Positions 9,099 to 17,601 of a DNA stretch of 64,000 nucleotides are shown here, one piece after another (position 1 is the stretch's first letter; every line of letters starts with the position of its first letter). The position numbers were made by a program, and so were the translations under genes. Source of the stretch: G963556115 sp963667375 (GTDB lineage Bacteria; Planctomycetota; SZUA-567); assembly GCA_963667375.1 (NCBI GenBank), contig OY763323.1, positions 1,116,001-1,180,000 on the forward strand. The letters are read 5' to 3'. The notes beneath the pieces were generated by a model. It did no database searches. It was not told where the DNA came from and was given only the letters and a program-made list of their open reading frames with translations.

Positions 9099-12000
9099 TT
9101 ATTTTTTTGGGCTTAGTGTCGCCAGTATTGCCGGGAAGAAGAGAACACTGCTCAGCAGAACTGTAAAGAGTGCAATCACTGATAATACCCCGAGCTGGGC
9201 AATACTGTCAAGTCCTTGCAGTTTAGCCCAGTAGAGGCTGCCGAAACCAACCATACTGGTAAGTGCGGTAATAGTGAGGGCTCTGCCGGTATCGACAATC
9301 ATCGGGGTTACTCTCCGGTCATCTTCAAAGTACCGGTTAACCAGATGAATACCATTATCAACTCCAACGCCGATTATTATCGGAATAGTAAGAACGTTTA
9401 CAAAATTCAGGTCGATGAGATGATCAAAACCAAGCAGGTTGCAGATTAAATTTACCGCGCCCATAAATCCGAATAAATACAGTAAACCTAGGCCGACTGG
9501 TAGAAAACAATATAGGGTGCGTCCGATATAGCGGTGAATGACCGCGCCAATAACGAAAAGAACACTCAGTATTGAAACCAGAATCCAGAAGTACGGCTCT
9601 ATATCGGGATAAGCTGTCAGCAGCTCTTTTTTGCAGAGCATAAGCAGCAGCAGCGGCAGGGTACAGATTACAGCCTGCCAGAGACGCGGATGGTAGAAGA
9701 GATTGACCACACCGAAGCAGATAGCCACGATCCAGATGGAGATAATGAGAAAATCCTCTTTGACTATTTTTGCCAGAATAGATGTTGCTACTGAAGCTCC
9801 AGTAAGGGTTGCCTGAAAATCTGTCAGGTTGGGTTTAGCTTCGAACTGTTCTGGAGCGAGATCAAGAATTTTCGCCACCTGCTGCAGCCAGGAATCAGTA
9901 ATCACCGGTTCTCCAGTCGTTGTACCTGCAGGTATCGGCGGGAATATAGCTGCTTTTACCGCATAGCCGCCTTCGTAAATGGTGATTGATTTTATCCGCT
10001 GGCTGGGATGCTGCTCTGGAGGATTGAGGTTGAGTACTTCCTCCTTGGATAGAACTGCCCCCGCCGGGTATCTCTCGGCATTGTCTTCATACTGCGTGGC
10101 TGCTTTGGCCAGGGTTACCGGATAATGCTGTGGCATATCTCCATCATAGATATAATATGTTTTCTGGCGTTTGGCGACATAGGTGTTTATCAGGCGTGAG
10201 ATTTTGGTGCCGGCGAAATCAGCAGGCAGAATGATATGTTTATCTTTAACCATTTTATAATGCTGGTTAAGCAGATTGAAATTAAAGTCGAAGTAGTCTT
10301 CGTCCATCTCTTCATGTTGTAAAGCTGCTGAGAAGTTGTTTATTGCGGCAGGAAAATCAATTTTAGCTATCTCCTGCAGACGCTCCCGCTGAGTTGACGG
10401 AGACGGAAGGTAACGGGTAACACTCTCATACCCTCGTATCAGACCCTGGTCTTCAAGTGTCTGGAATTTTTCTTCATATTTTGACATTTTTTCAAGAGCA
10501 TCTTCTTCACTGTCACCAATCACCATAAAGGTGAGCTTGTTCGGGTTTCTGCTGGCGAAAGCGGCGGCGATTTCACCATTTATTTCAAAAGCCCGATCCT
10601 TAGGGCGCAGAGCAGCCATGCTGGCATTGAAACGGATACTCTGCGGTAACAGAATTGCACCGATTGACAATACGCTCAATATAATGCAGGCGATAAACAC
10701 CTGCTTCCGCTTTTTCTCGACAATGCGGGCAATATATGGCAGAAAGAAGGCACTTGGACGGAACAGGCGTTTGCTGTCCTGTCTGATCCGGCTGCGCTGA
10801 GTAATAAGTGCCGGCATGACAAACATCATTGCCGGAGCCGAGAGAAAGATGCCGATCCCTCCCAGAGCGCCGAATTCCGAGAGCTGGGTGAAGCGGGTTA
10901 CATTGAGAGAGAAGAAGGCCAGACAGGTGGTCATCATGCCGATTATAATGCCCCAGCCGGTATGGCATATTGCAACCTTGAATGATTCCTCCAGACTTAT
11001 GCCTTTGGTTCGTTCTTCGATATACCGGTTATAGATATGTACGGCGTAATCTATGCCCAGACCGATTAATACCGCGGCAAAAGCGCAGGAAACAATATTC
11101 AGCTGTCCGAAAAGTATCCAGCCGATGCCTGCGGTCCAGCATATTATCATAATAAGCGGAATCCCGATATAGAGGAGTACCCCATAACGCCGGAAACAGT
11201 AGCCGAAGAAAGCGAGTACGCAGATACCGCTGATTATCAGGGTTCCGATCATAACACCATTGATCTTTTGTCCGTAGGTGCGGGCAATCTGGTAGCCACC
11301 ACCAAATTCAAGGTAGAAAGCTTTCAGCGCGGCCGGCGGCAGACCGCTGGCGGAGTTGTAATTGTTAAGTTTTCCCTTGAAGGCATCCTCAAGGAGTTTT
11401 CTGCCGACAAATAGCATAGCCGAGCGTTGAGTTATGCTGCGGGGATAATTATTATTTGCGAGTCTGCTGATTTCAGCTTCAGCCTCCTTGAGATATTTGT
11501 CTTTTTCCGGGGTGTCCCATGAGGAATAAGCATCTGAGCTGCGTAAAGCCGCTGTAAGTCCGGCAAGAGCATTCTTGAGCTGAATATCCTGCTTTTTTCG
11601 GGTTAAGCTGTCATTATTGTCCTGAGCCAGCAGCCGGATACTCTCTCTGGCGCTGGGGGTGATTATATTGAAAAGCGCTGAATACTGTGGCAGATCCTGT
11701 GATTCTACTGCAGCCATAAAAGATTTGAAAAAATTCTGCCAGTTATCTGAATCTTCAGGTCTGAATGCCGAAGTGCCGATAATAATATCGAAGGTGGTAT
11801 TCTCTATTTCGCGCATAATTCTGGAGGCAAAGGGAATACTTTGTGCCGCATACAGCGGTTCAATTACCAGTAGCAGCATCTTCTGATCAGGGCTGAGAAT
11901 ATATCCCTGTTTGTTATCGAATTTATTATTAAGCAGTGCTTCGGAATCATTTTCAGAGTCTTTATCGGGATTATACAGATTTTCGAAGCTTTCCTTGAAC

Positions 12001-12581
12001 ACGGTGCCTAGACCGAGTGCGTTGATCAGAAGCTGCTTCTGCATTTCGTCTGAGGAACCGCTCTGCAGCAGTTTTCTGGCGGTTGACTCGACAGATTTAT
12101 AGATATTTTCTTTTTGCAGTTTTTCTCTTATTGCCTGAATATCCTTTTTAGGCAGCAGCAGCATACCATGCTTTGGCAGTTCGACATACAGCAGCTGGTT
12201 CTTCTCTTCCTCGGTCAGAAGCCGTGAGAAAGAAGAACGGATATCCGGATTATGCCGCAGACGGTCGGAAATCTTATCTGCAAGCTCACCGGCGATAGTC
12301 AGCGCATTGGCGTTTTCAGTATTTAATCTGAAGATAATAAGCGCTTCATCGGCGGTTCCGAAATCGGTTATGGCTCTGGTAAAGGCGCGGGATGCAGGTA
12401 TATCCTGCGGCAGCATACGTGATATATTGAATGCTGAGGTGTAACCGGTACGCAGGATAGGAACAAAAGCAAGGAGGGTAAGAATGAATGCTGTAATAAT
12501 TACAGTTTTTGGGTAATTACACGCCACATGAGCGATCCACTCGAGAATGCGCTCACGAATCAGTTTATTATCTTTTTCCAT
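9099..12581 (-). CDS. Large RND/MMPL-family exporter
   Basis: 1160 aa. One N-terminal transmembrane helix (about 18-41), a long periplasmic loop, a five-to-six-helix block at about 430-590 (with GLGIDYAVHIYNRYIEE), a helix near 665, a second loop, and a C-terminal block at about 960-1155 (with IIGVGVDNGIHLVNRYFE). The two Asp-containing GLGxD/GVGVD helices are the RND/SSD-type proton-relay motifs. The architecture resembles HpnN- and MMPL-type lipid exporters but is longer than HpnN. Upstream in the same operon is a LolA/LolB-like lipoprotein, so transport of a lipid or lipid-linked cargo to the outer membrane is plausible; the cargo is unknown. Confidence 0.88.
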   Translation of the reverse strand: MEKDNKLIRERILEWIAHVACNYPKTVIITAFILTLLAFVPILRTGYTSAFNISRMLPQDIPASRAFTRAITDFGTADEALIIFRLNTENANALTIAGELADKISDRLRHNPDIRSSFSRLLTEEEKNQLLYVELPKHGMLLLPKKDIQAIREKLQKENIYKSVESTARKLLQSGSSDEMQKQLLINALGLGTVFKESFENLYNPDKDSENDSEALLNNKFDNKQGYILSPDQKMLLLVIEPLYAAQSIPFASRIMREIENTTFDIIIGTSAFRPEDSDNWQNFFKSFMAAVESQDLPQYSALFNIITPSARESIRLLAQDNNDSLTRKKQDIQLKNALAGLTAALRSSDAYSSWDTPEKDKYLKEAEAEISRLANNNYPRSITQRSAMLFVGRKLLEDAFKGKLNNYNSASGLPPAALKAFYLEFGGGYQIARTYGQKINGVMIGTLIISGICVLAFFGYCFRRYGVLLYIGIPLIMIICWTAGIGWILFGQLNIVSCAFAAVLIGLGIDYAVHIYNRYIEERTKGISLEESFKVAICHTGWGIIIGMMTTCLAFFSLNVTRFTQLSEFGALGGIGIFLSAPAMMFVMPALITQRSRIRQDSKRLFRPSAFFLPYIARIVEKKRKQVFIACIILSVLSIGAILLPQSIRFNASMAALRPKDRAFEINGEIAAAFASRNPNKLTFMVIGDSEEDALEKMSKYEEKFQTLEDQGLIRGYESVTRYLPSPSTQRERLQEIAKIDFPAAINNFSAALQHEEMDEDYFDFNFNLLNQHYKMVKDKHIILPADFAGTKISRLINTYVAKRQKTYYIYDGDMPQHYPVTLAKAATQYEDNAERYPAGAVLSKEEVLNLNPPEQHPSQRIKSITIYEGGYAVKAAIFPPIPAGTTTGEPVITDSWLQQVAKILDLAPEQFEAKPNLTDFQATLTGASVATSILAKIVKEDFLIISIWIVAICFGVVNLFYHPRLWQAVICTLPLLLLMLCKKELLTAYPDIEPYFWILVSILSVLFVIGAVIHRYIGRTLYCFLPVGLGLLYLFGFMGAVNLICNLLGFDHLIDLNFVNVLTIPIIIGVGVDNGIHLVNRYFEDDRRVTPMIVDTGRALTITALTSMVGFGSLYWAKLQGLDSIAQLGVLSVIALFTVLLSSVLFFPAILATLSPKK

Positions 12582-12590
12582 TATTATTAA

Positions 12591-13004
12591 CTATTCTTTT
12601 TCTTCTTCGGTATCATCATTTATATTTATTATTTTATAATTGCATTTTGGGCAGTAGCCGCCAAATTTTATCGAGTTTTTTTTGTCATACCAGTAATCAA
12701 AAATTTCTCCGCATTGCGGACAGAATAATCCATACTGTCTGGCAAGTGTACGGCGTGATTTACGTGAAAGCAGCATTACCAGTAATGCCAGAATCAGACC
12801 GATGCCCTGCAGCAGATAATGATCAAGTGACAGTTTCAGAATATATCCCGCGATAATTTCAGGCATAAAAAAGGTGGTGGCTGCAAGTACACCGATAAAG
12901 AAGAATCTTATCTGCCAGCTGGAGGAATAAGCTTTTTCTCTGGTCTGGTAATCCTCCGGTGTTATGGGGTATTCGGTAATGTCAGGGAATTTTTTATGGA
13001 ACAA
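12591..13004 (-). CDS. Small membrane protein with C-terminal zinc ribbon
   Basis: 137 aa, not recognised as a named family. Two hydrophobic helices at about 30-50 and 60-85 are followed by a four-Cys zinc ribbon: CPQCGEIFDYWY and CPKCNYKI. The best start is a TTG at 13004 with AAGGAG 5 nt upstream. It sits 9 bp ahead of the RND exporter and 30 bp after the lipoprotein gene, so all three look co-translated. A role in assembly or regulation of the exporter is guesswork from position. Confidence 0.75.
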   Translation of the reverse strand: MFHKKFPDITEYPITPEDYQTREKAYSSSWQIRFFFIGVLAATTFFMPEIIAGYILKLSLDHYLLQGIGLILALLVMLLSRKSRRTLARQYGLFCPQCGEIFDYWYDKKNSIKFGGYCPKCNYKIININDDTEEEKE

Positions 13005-13034
13005 ACTTTCTCCTTAACTGGGTCGTTGAACTGT

Positions 13035-13919
13035 TTATTCAGCCTGGGATTCGTTATCACTTTCGACCTCAACCTGTGAGAGGCTGCGCTGCTGGACACT
13101 ATCCATGTCCAAATCATCAATTACCCAGAACTCTTCAACCTCTGCAGCGGAAGCATTCGATCTGTAGCGACGAAGATTGATTTTGACGGAACGCTCTTTG
13201 TCCGGCCAGTCAAGAATAAACTGCATAGGAAAGTATCTGCCGCTGCCGATTTCTTTACCTGCCAGGGTCTTTTCACCGGTCATTTCCTGTTCAAATCTTG
13301 AGTAAGTCTCAACAAAGAAAAGTTTTCCGTCGCGGTTAAAGTGCTCCACCTTATGGAGAACACGTCTGCGGCCGTCAACATACAGACGGACATATGGCTG
13401 TCCGCGTTTGTGCATCTCTTCCAGGATAAGATTTTCATTCATCAGGCCGGCATCGCTTTTGCCGACGACACGCCAGCGCTTATTGAGCAGATCGCGGTTT
13501 GCATGCAGAATTCGGTTGATAATGGCTTTGGGTGAAAAATTAATCCCGCCGCTCTGAAGATTGGAGACATTTCCAGTGTATAGCGTGTTGTGCAGCGGAA
13601 CATAAAAAGCCACTTTTTCTCCCTGCATCAGCATATCAAAGGCTACAATTTCATCAGCAAGCTTAGACGCTTTTATACGGAGGCTGCTGGGGTCTTCAGC
13701 TATCATCTCGATCTGAGTGCTGAGTGAGAATTTGCTGGGTCGGTCAACAATTTTCATTTCACCACCGGCTATGATGTTATTGACATCAATACGGTTTTCG
13801 ATTGTCTGATTGATCAGATCGGTAGCAGCTATGCTTACAGTGTCACTTGTGGTGCTGCAGCCGGTTATAAAAACACATGCGCTCAATGTCAGAGCAAGAA
13901 ACAGATATTTTTTAAGCAT
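13035..13919 (-). CDS. LolA/LolB-like (DUF4292-type) lipoprotein
   Basis: 294 aa. N-terminal lipoprotein signal with lipobox FITGCS (Cys 21). The body alternates beta strands with fragments such as LSTQIEMIAEDPSSLRIKAS and GEKVAFYVPLHNTLYTGN, resembling the half-barrel LolA/LolB/DUF4292 fold that binds lipid or lipoprotein acyl chains. First gene of a five-gene minus-strand run with a zinc-ribbon protein, RND exporter, IMPase and nadK. RND/MMPL plus LolA-like pairs are known from lipid or aryl-polyene export loci, which supports an envelope lipid-transport role. The fold assignment is by pattern only. An AT-rich stretch upstream probably holds the promoter. Confidence 0.68.
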   Translation of the reverse strand: MLKKYLFLALTLSACVFITGCSTTSDTVSIAATDLINQTIENRIDVNNIIAGGEMKIVDRPSKFSLSTQIEMIAEDPSSLRIKASKLADEIVAFDMLMQGEKVAFYVPLHNTLYTGNVSNLQSGGINFSPKAIINRILHANRDLLNKRWRVVGKSDAGLMNENLILEEMHKRGQPYVRLYVDGRRRVLHKVEHFNRDGKLFFVETYSRFEQEMTGEKTLAGKEIGSGRYFPMQFILDWPDKERSVKINLRRYRSNASAAEVEEFWVIDDLDMDSVQQRSLSQVEVESDNESQAE

Positions 13920-14041
13920 ATTATAATGTCCATGAATGAATATTGAAAATTACAGCTTTGCCGAATCAGTATATATTTATAACAATGTACTATATATTAT
14001 CAGAAAAATAATGCTCTACAATAGATTTTTATCTTTATATG

Positions 14042-14075
14042 AAAAACCCTTACCATTTTTCAGGTAAGGGTTTTT
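14042..14075 (-). terminator. Intrinsic terminator after the small acidic-protein gene
   Basis: A perfect 13-bp stem (14042-14054 with 14063-14075, outer pairs all A-T) around an 8-nt loop. The A-tract/T-tract makes it potentially bidirectional. It lies 36 bp downstream of the stop of the gene at 14111-14341. Confidence 0.8.
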
Positions 14076-14110
14076 GCAGTAAACCGCAATAGATCAGAGA
14101 TGAATTGTTT

Positions 14111-14341
14111 TCAGCTTACGGGAATCTTGCACATGAATGAATATGGTTCTTCACTCATGAACTTCTCGCGATCAATTTTCATTTTAGAGAGGCGGCGTTC
14201 ATGGATACGACGGATCTCTTCCATCTGGCGCTGTTCACGAATTTCGCCCAGACGTTTTTCATCAATTTCTTCCATCATATCCCAGAAGTCTTCACCTACT
14301 GCAAGCTGATCCCAATTGACCCATCTGTCTCTGGAGTCCAT
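14111..14341 (-). CDS. Small charged protein of unknown function
   Basis: 76 aa, not recognised. It is very rich in Glu, Arg and Met and mostly helical, e.g. FWDMMEEIDEKRLGEIREQR, with a short hydrophobic tail ending in MCKIPVS. There is no signal peptide. It is supported as real by GGAGAA 8 nt before the ATG, a strong terminator just downstream, and an isolated position with its own leader. That leader contains a nested inverted repeat (14378-14439). It may be a small regulatory or nucleic-acid-binding protein, but nothing shows this directly. Confidence 0.7.
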   Translation of the reverse strand: MDSRDRWVNWDQLAVGEDFWDMMEEIDEKRLGEIREQRQMEEIRRIHERRLSKMKIDREKFMSEEPYSFMCKIPVS

Positions 14342-14377
14342 AGCAATAATTCTCCATTAAACAAAAAAAAACCGTTA

Positions 14378-14439
14378 TAATGCAAAAATCCACAAACTAC
14401 TGAACACTTAAATTTCAGTAGTAAGATTAGTTTGCATTA
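14378..14439. repeat. Nested inverted repeat in the leader of the small charged-protein gene
   Basis: Outer arms TAATGCAAA (14378-14386) and TTTGCATTA (14431-14439) are perfect complements. Inner arms ACTACTGAA (14396-14404) and TTCAGTAGT (14414-14422) are also perfect, separated by a 9-nt loop. The internal loop between the stems is 9 nt on one side and 8 nt on the other. It lies 37-98 bp upstream of the ATG at 14341, so it could be an operator pair in DNA or a two-tier hairpin in the 5' untranslated RNA. Confidence 0.7.
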
Positions 14440-14442
14440 AAA

Positions 14443-14480
14443 CAAAAAAAATAACAAACACAATACTCTTTGTATTTGTT
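14443..14480 (-). terminator. Probable terminator of cheR
   Basis: AACAAACACAA (14453-14463) pairs with TTGTATTTGTT (14470-14480) at 10 of 11 positions. On the minus strand the hairpin is followed by a run of eight T (A-run at 14443-14451 on plus). It lies about 140 bp past the cheR stop, the only minus-strand gene reading into it. Confidence 0.5.
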
Positions 14481-14619
14481 GTCTAAAAAAAATAATTAAC
14501 TCACATATAACTGTAATAATATGCCATAAATCATGCGTAAGTGTTAGTAAAAAATTAGATTTTTATAAATATTTTTTTATTTGTTTGTGTAACATCTTTG
14601 TTTTCAAATTGTTATACTG

Positions 14620-15447
14620 CTATTTTTTTTTATAAATAGTAGGTTGAACATATTTGTAACTGTGATTTAAACCGCTTAATCCCTCAGAATGTCCGATGAA
14701 TAAATAACCGCCTGGTTTTAAAAAGTGGTAGAATTTATTTATCAGGTTCTGTTGGGTATCCTTGGTAAAGTAAATCATGACATTTCTGCAGAAAATAAAA
14801 TCAAAACTGCCTTTAAACGGAAACTCTTCAATCAGATTAAGATATTTAAAACGAACAAGTCGTTTCAGATTGTCTTTAGCTTTATAGCTTTCTTTATTTG
14901 CAGAATAACGGAAGTATTTGGATAGCAGCGGTCTGGGTATTCCCTCAATCTGTTTTTTAGTGTAAATTCCGGTCGTGCCATTATTCAGGACATTGGTGTC
15001 AATATCAGTAGCCAGTAATTTTACGTCCCAGTTTTCAATGTCGGTGATAGCTTCCGAAAGGGTTATGGCTATTGTATAGACTTCAGCTCCGGAGCTGCAG
15101 CCGGCACTCCAGCCGCGTAGTTTAAAGTCTCTGTTGTAGGCCGCGTTTGCAGTTATTTCAGGGAGCATTACCCGTTGCATGAAGTCGAAGTGCGAGGATT
15201 CACGAAAAAATGAGGTGAGGTTGGTCGAGATCGCATTCATCAGTTCACTAAGCGCCTCGCCACTGTCATCACCGGTCAGATAATCATAATATTCCTGAAA
15301 TCCTGAGAAATTATGTTGCCGTATTAATTTCCCTAATCTGGTATTTACCAGTTCAAATTTACTTTTGGTCAGGTGTATACCGCAGTTAGCCATAACATAG
15401 TCGGAAATCTTTTTGAATAAGCTGGTGGTCAGGTCGGTTTTTTGCAT
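14620..15447 (-). CDS. cheR: Chemoreceptor methyltransferase CheR
   Basis: Transfers methyl groups from S-adenosylmethionine to glutamates of chemoreceptors. 275 aa, the normal CheR length. The N-terminal helical domain (1-75) leads into NAISTNLTSFFRE, and the SAM-binding motif is WSAGCSSGAEVYTIAI (about 113-128). FDFIFCRNVMIYF (about 215-227) and the C-terminal GYLFIGHSEG are also present. In the SAM motif the usual GEE is GAE, so one conserved acidic residue is replaced by Ala near 121. The gene is isolated: no cheB, receptor or cheW adjoins it. It has its own promoter (15545-15572). Confidence 0.92.
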   Translation of the reverse strand: MQKTDLTTSLFKKISDYVMANCGIHLTKSKFELVNTRLGKLIRQHNFSGFQEYYDYLTGDDSGEALSELMNAISTNLTSFFRESSHFDFMQRVMLPEITANAAYNRDFKLRGWSAGCSSGAEVYTIAITLSEAITDIENWDVKLLATDIDTNVLNNGTTGIYTKKQIEGIPRPLLSKYFRYSANKESYKAKDNLKRLVRFKYLNLIEEFPFKGSFDFIFCRNVMIYFTKDTQQNLINKFYHFLKPGGYLFIGHSEGLSGLNHSYKYVQPTIYKKK

Positions 15448-15533
15448 ATAAATAAACCTTATTTTATTTGATTATTCAGTTAAAATGCTGGATTATATGG
15501 ACATAATATGTTATTATGTGCTAGTAACTGTCC

Positions 15534-15553
15534 TTTTGGCATAAATTATAATT
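15534..15553 (+). promoter_or_regulatory. 20-bp intergenic motif, copy 1 of 2
   Basis: TTTTGGCATAAATTATAATT. The copy at 41664-41683 differs only at position 13 (T versus G). Its 3' half contains a palindromic AAATTATAATTT that offers TATAAT on both strands. It lies between divergent cheR (minus) and lspA (plus) and overlaps the cheR -10. Confidence 0.45.
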
Positions 15554-15572
15554 TAGTTTGTATTTTTTGCAA
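15545..15572 (-). promoter_or_regulatory. sigma-70-type promoter of cheR
   Basis: On the minus strand TTGCAA (plus 15567-15572) and a perfect TATAAT (plus 15545-15550) are 16 bp apart. The -10 is 98 bp upstream of the cheR ATG. Confidence 0.55.
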
Positions 15573-15703
15573 CAGAATAAAATGGGGCTGAAGTATTAAT
15601 TTATTTTCAGCGTCAGCAGTGGTGCCGGTATCTGCCTAAAGCTCAGGAACATTTTTTTTAACTTCATTATATTTAAAAGATTAGGAAGGTTTAAGTTGAG
15701 CAT

Positions 15704-16219
15704 ATGTGGCGATTTTGGTTGGTTGTAGTGCTTACTATCTTTGCTGATCTGGGCAGTAAAAAATATATATTTGAGAAGCTGTTGAATACTCCAGCACAGA
15801 GATTTGAACTGGTGCCCGGGTGGCTGTCATTCACCCTGCATATCAATAAAGGTGCTGTTTGGGGAATAGGCGGCGGTAAACCTGTACTTATTATAGCGGT
15901 TACAGCGGTTATTATTCCGATAGTTATATATCTGGCGCATACTTCACAGAAGAGCGGTAAATCTTTTCTGCCTCTTCTTGGCTTTGGTATGCTGCTTGGC
16001 GGAGCTCTGGGCAATCTTTATGACCGGGTTTTTACCAGTATGCAGTTGCGGGGCTATCCTCAGAGTTATTACGGGGTTCGGGATTTTGTTGATTTTCGAA
16101 TTCCGGGAGTGTATAATTGGCCGGTATTCAATGTGGCTGATATTGCGATTGTACTGGGGGTGGTAATATTCATACTCTGGAGTCTCAGCAGCAGCGGAAG
16201 CAGCAGTAAAAAAGATTAG
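15704..16219 (+). CDS. lspA: Lipoprotein signal peptidase (signal peptidase II)
   Basis: Cleaves prolipoproteins before the lipidated Cys; needed for the several lipoproteins in this window. 171 aa with four hydrophobic segments. The catalytic aspartates are in GNLYDRV (about 103-109) and FNVADIAIVLG (about 144-154), both intact, and the N-terminal motif DLGSKKYIFEKL and central INKGAVWGI are typical. The C-terminus is a Ser-rich, Lys-tipped tail. An in-frame stop precedes the ATG by two codons, which supports this start. The nearest AGGAAGG (15683-15689) is rather far upstream. Confidence 0.95.
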   Translation: MWRFWLVVVLTIFADLGSKKYIFEKLLNTPAQRFELVPGWLSFTLHINKGAVWGIGGGKPVLIIAVTAVIIPIVIYLAHTSQKSGKSFLPLLGFGMLLGGALGNLYDRVFTSMQLRGYPQSYYGVRDFVDFRIPGVYNWPVFNVADIAIVLGVVIFILWSLSSSGSSSKKD

Positions 16220-16358
16220 ATTTATTTTTTACTGTAGCTGTAATGTCAAGTTCATATAGTATAATATATGTAATATATAATATGTATATATAGTGAGTTT
16301 GTGTATGTAGTGCGTTTGGATTTTTTGGTTGGTAAATAAAAACTCTAAGGAGAATGTT

Positions 16359-17531
16359 ATGAATTGGGATTTCGAATATTTTATACCAACTAGAATTATT
16401 TTTGGTGCTGGAAAGCTGGCAAAGCTTGCAACCGAAAAACTGCCGGGAAAGAAAGCTTTTATTGTCATTAGTTCCGGCAAATCAATGAAGGCAAACGGTT
16501 ATCTTGACAAAGTAATTGGCTATCTCAAGGATAATGGGGTGGAAGCGGTAGTTTTTGATAAAATACTACCCAATCCTATCCTCGACCATGTTATGGAGGG
16601 TGCGAAGCTACTCAAGGATAACGGGTGTGATTTCATTGTTGGCCTCGGTGGCGGCAGTTCGATCGATAGTGCTAAGAGTATAGCTATAATGGCGACTAAT
16701 CCTGGAGATTACTGGGATTATATCGGAACCGGAAGTGGCAAAGGCAAAGGTCTGGTTAATAAAGCATTACCGCTGATTGCTATTCCAACTACCGCCGGAA
16801 CCGGTACTGAATCTGATCCCTGGACGGTGATAACCAATACCCAGACCAATGAGAAGACGGGTTTTGGTGTTATTCCCGATACCTTCCCGGTAATGTCTAT
16901 TGTTGATCCTGAGTTGATGCTCAGTGTTCCTCCACGTCTTACCGCTTTCCAGGGTATAGATGCTTTCTGCCATTCGATTGAAGGCTATATAGCCAAGGTC
17001 GGACAGCCGGCAAGTGATATTTTCGCACTTTCAAGTGTAAAGCTGATTGCAGAAAATCTTCCGGCGGTAGTCAAGGACGGTTCATGTATCAAAGGCAGGT
17101 CGGCAATTGCCTGGGCCAGTACTCAGGCTGGTATGGTTGAGTCTACCTCAAGCTGTACCTCTGAGCATTCAATTGAACATGCGCTGAGTGCGTATCACCC
17201 TGAGTTACCGCACGGGGCAGGTCTTACCTGTCTGCTGGTACCATATCATACCGTTATGATTGAAAAATGGCCTGATCAGCGTTATACTGATATGGCAAAG
17301 GCGATGGGGTATCCTGCTGAGAAACCTGAGGATTTCATTGCCGCGCTTAAGAAGCTGATTTCTGATTGTGGTCTGGCCGAGCTTTCACTTGCTGATTATG
17401 GAATTGATAAGTCCGAAGCGGATAAGATTGCGGAAAATGCTTTCTATGCGATGGGACCACTCTTTGATGTGGATCCTGGAAAACTGGAAAAAGATGATGT
17501 AATCAGAATTGTTCAGATGTGCTTTGAATAA
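16359..17531 (+). CDS. Iron-containing (group III) alcohol dehydrogenase
   Basis: 390 aa. NAD(P) site GLGGGSSIDSAK (about 95-106) and nucleotide-binding PTTAGTGTESDP. The four metal ligands of the family are visible: Asp 201 and His 205 in GIDAFCHSIEGY, His 274 in EHSIEHALSAY and His 285 in LPHGAGL. Closest in style to butanol/1,3-propanediol dehydrogenases; the natural substrate is unknown, and a role in regenerating NAD(P)+ during fermentation is inferred. The frame is open from TTG 16329, but ATG 16359 has AAGGAG 6 nt upstream and begins with the family-typical FEYFIPTRIIFGAG. Confidence 0.92.
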   Translation: MNWDFEYFIPTRIIFGAGKLAKLATEKLPGKKAFIVISSGKSMKANGYLDKVIGYLKDNGVEAVVFDKILPNPILDHVMEGAKLLKDNGCDFIVGLGGGSSIDSAKSIAIMATNPGDYWDYIGTGSGKGKGLVNKALPLIAIPTTAGTGTESDPWTVITNTQTNEKTGFGVIPDTFPVMSIVDPELMLSVPPRLTAFQGIDAFCHSIEGYIAKVGQPASDIFALSSVKLIAENLPAVVKDGSCIKGRSAIAWASTQAGMVESTSSCTSEHSIEHALSAYHPELPHGAGLTCLLVPYHTVMIEKWPDQRYTDMAKAMGYPAEKPEDFIAALKKLISDCGLAELSLADYGIDKSEADKIAENAFYAMGPLFDVDPGKLEKDDVIRIVQMCFE

Positions 17532-17601
17532 TAGAGATATTTCGAGTATACTTGCAGTCTGCATGGATTATCTGTGCAGACTGTTTTTTTAAGCTGATTT
17601 G

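Noticed and set aside
14342..14619. CRISPR or tandem-repeat array in the AT-rich region before cheR
   Set aside because: The repeats are inverted pairs, not regularly spaced direct repeats.
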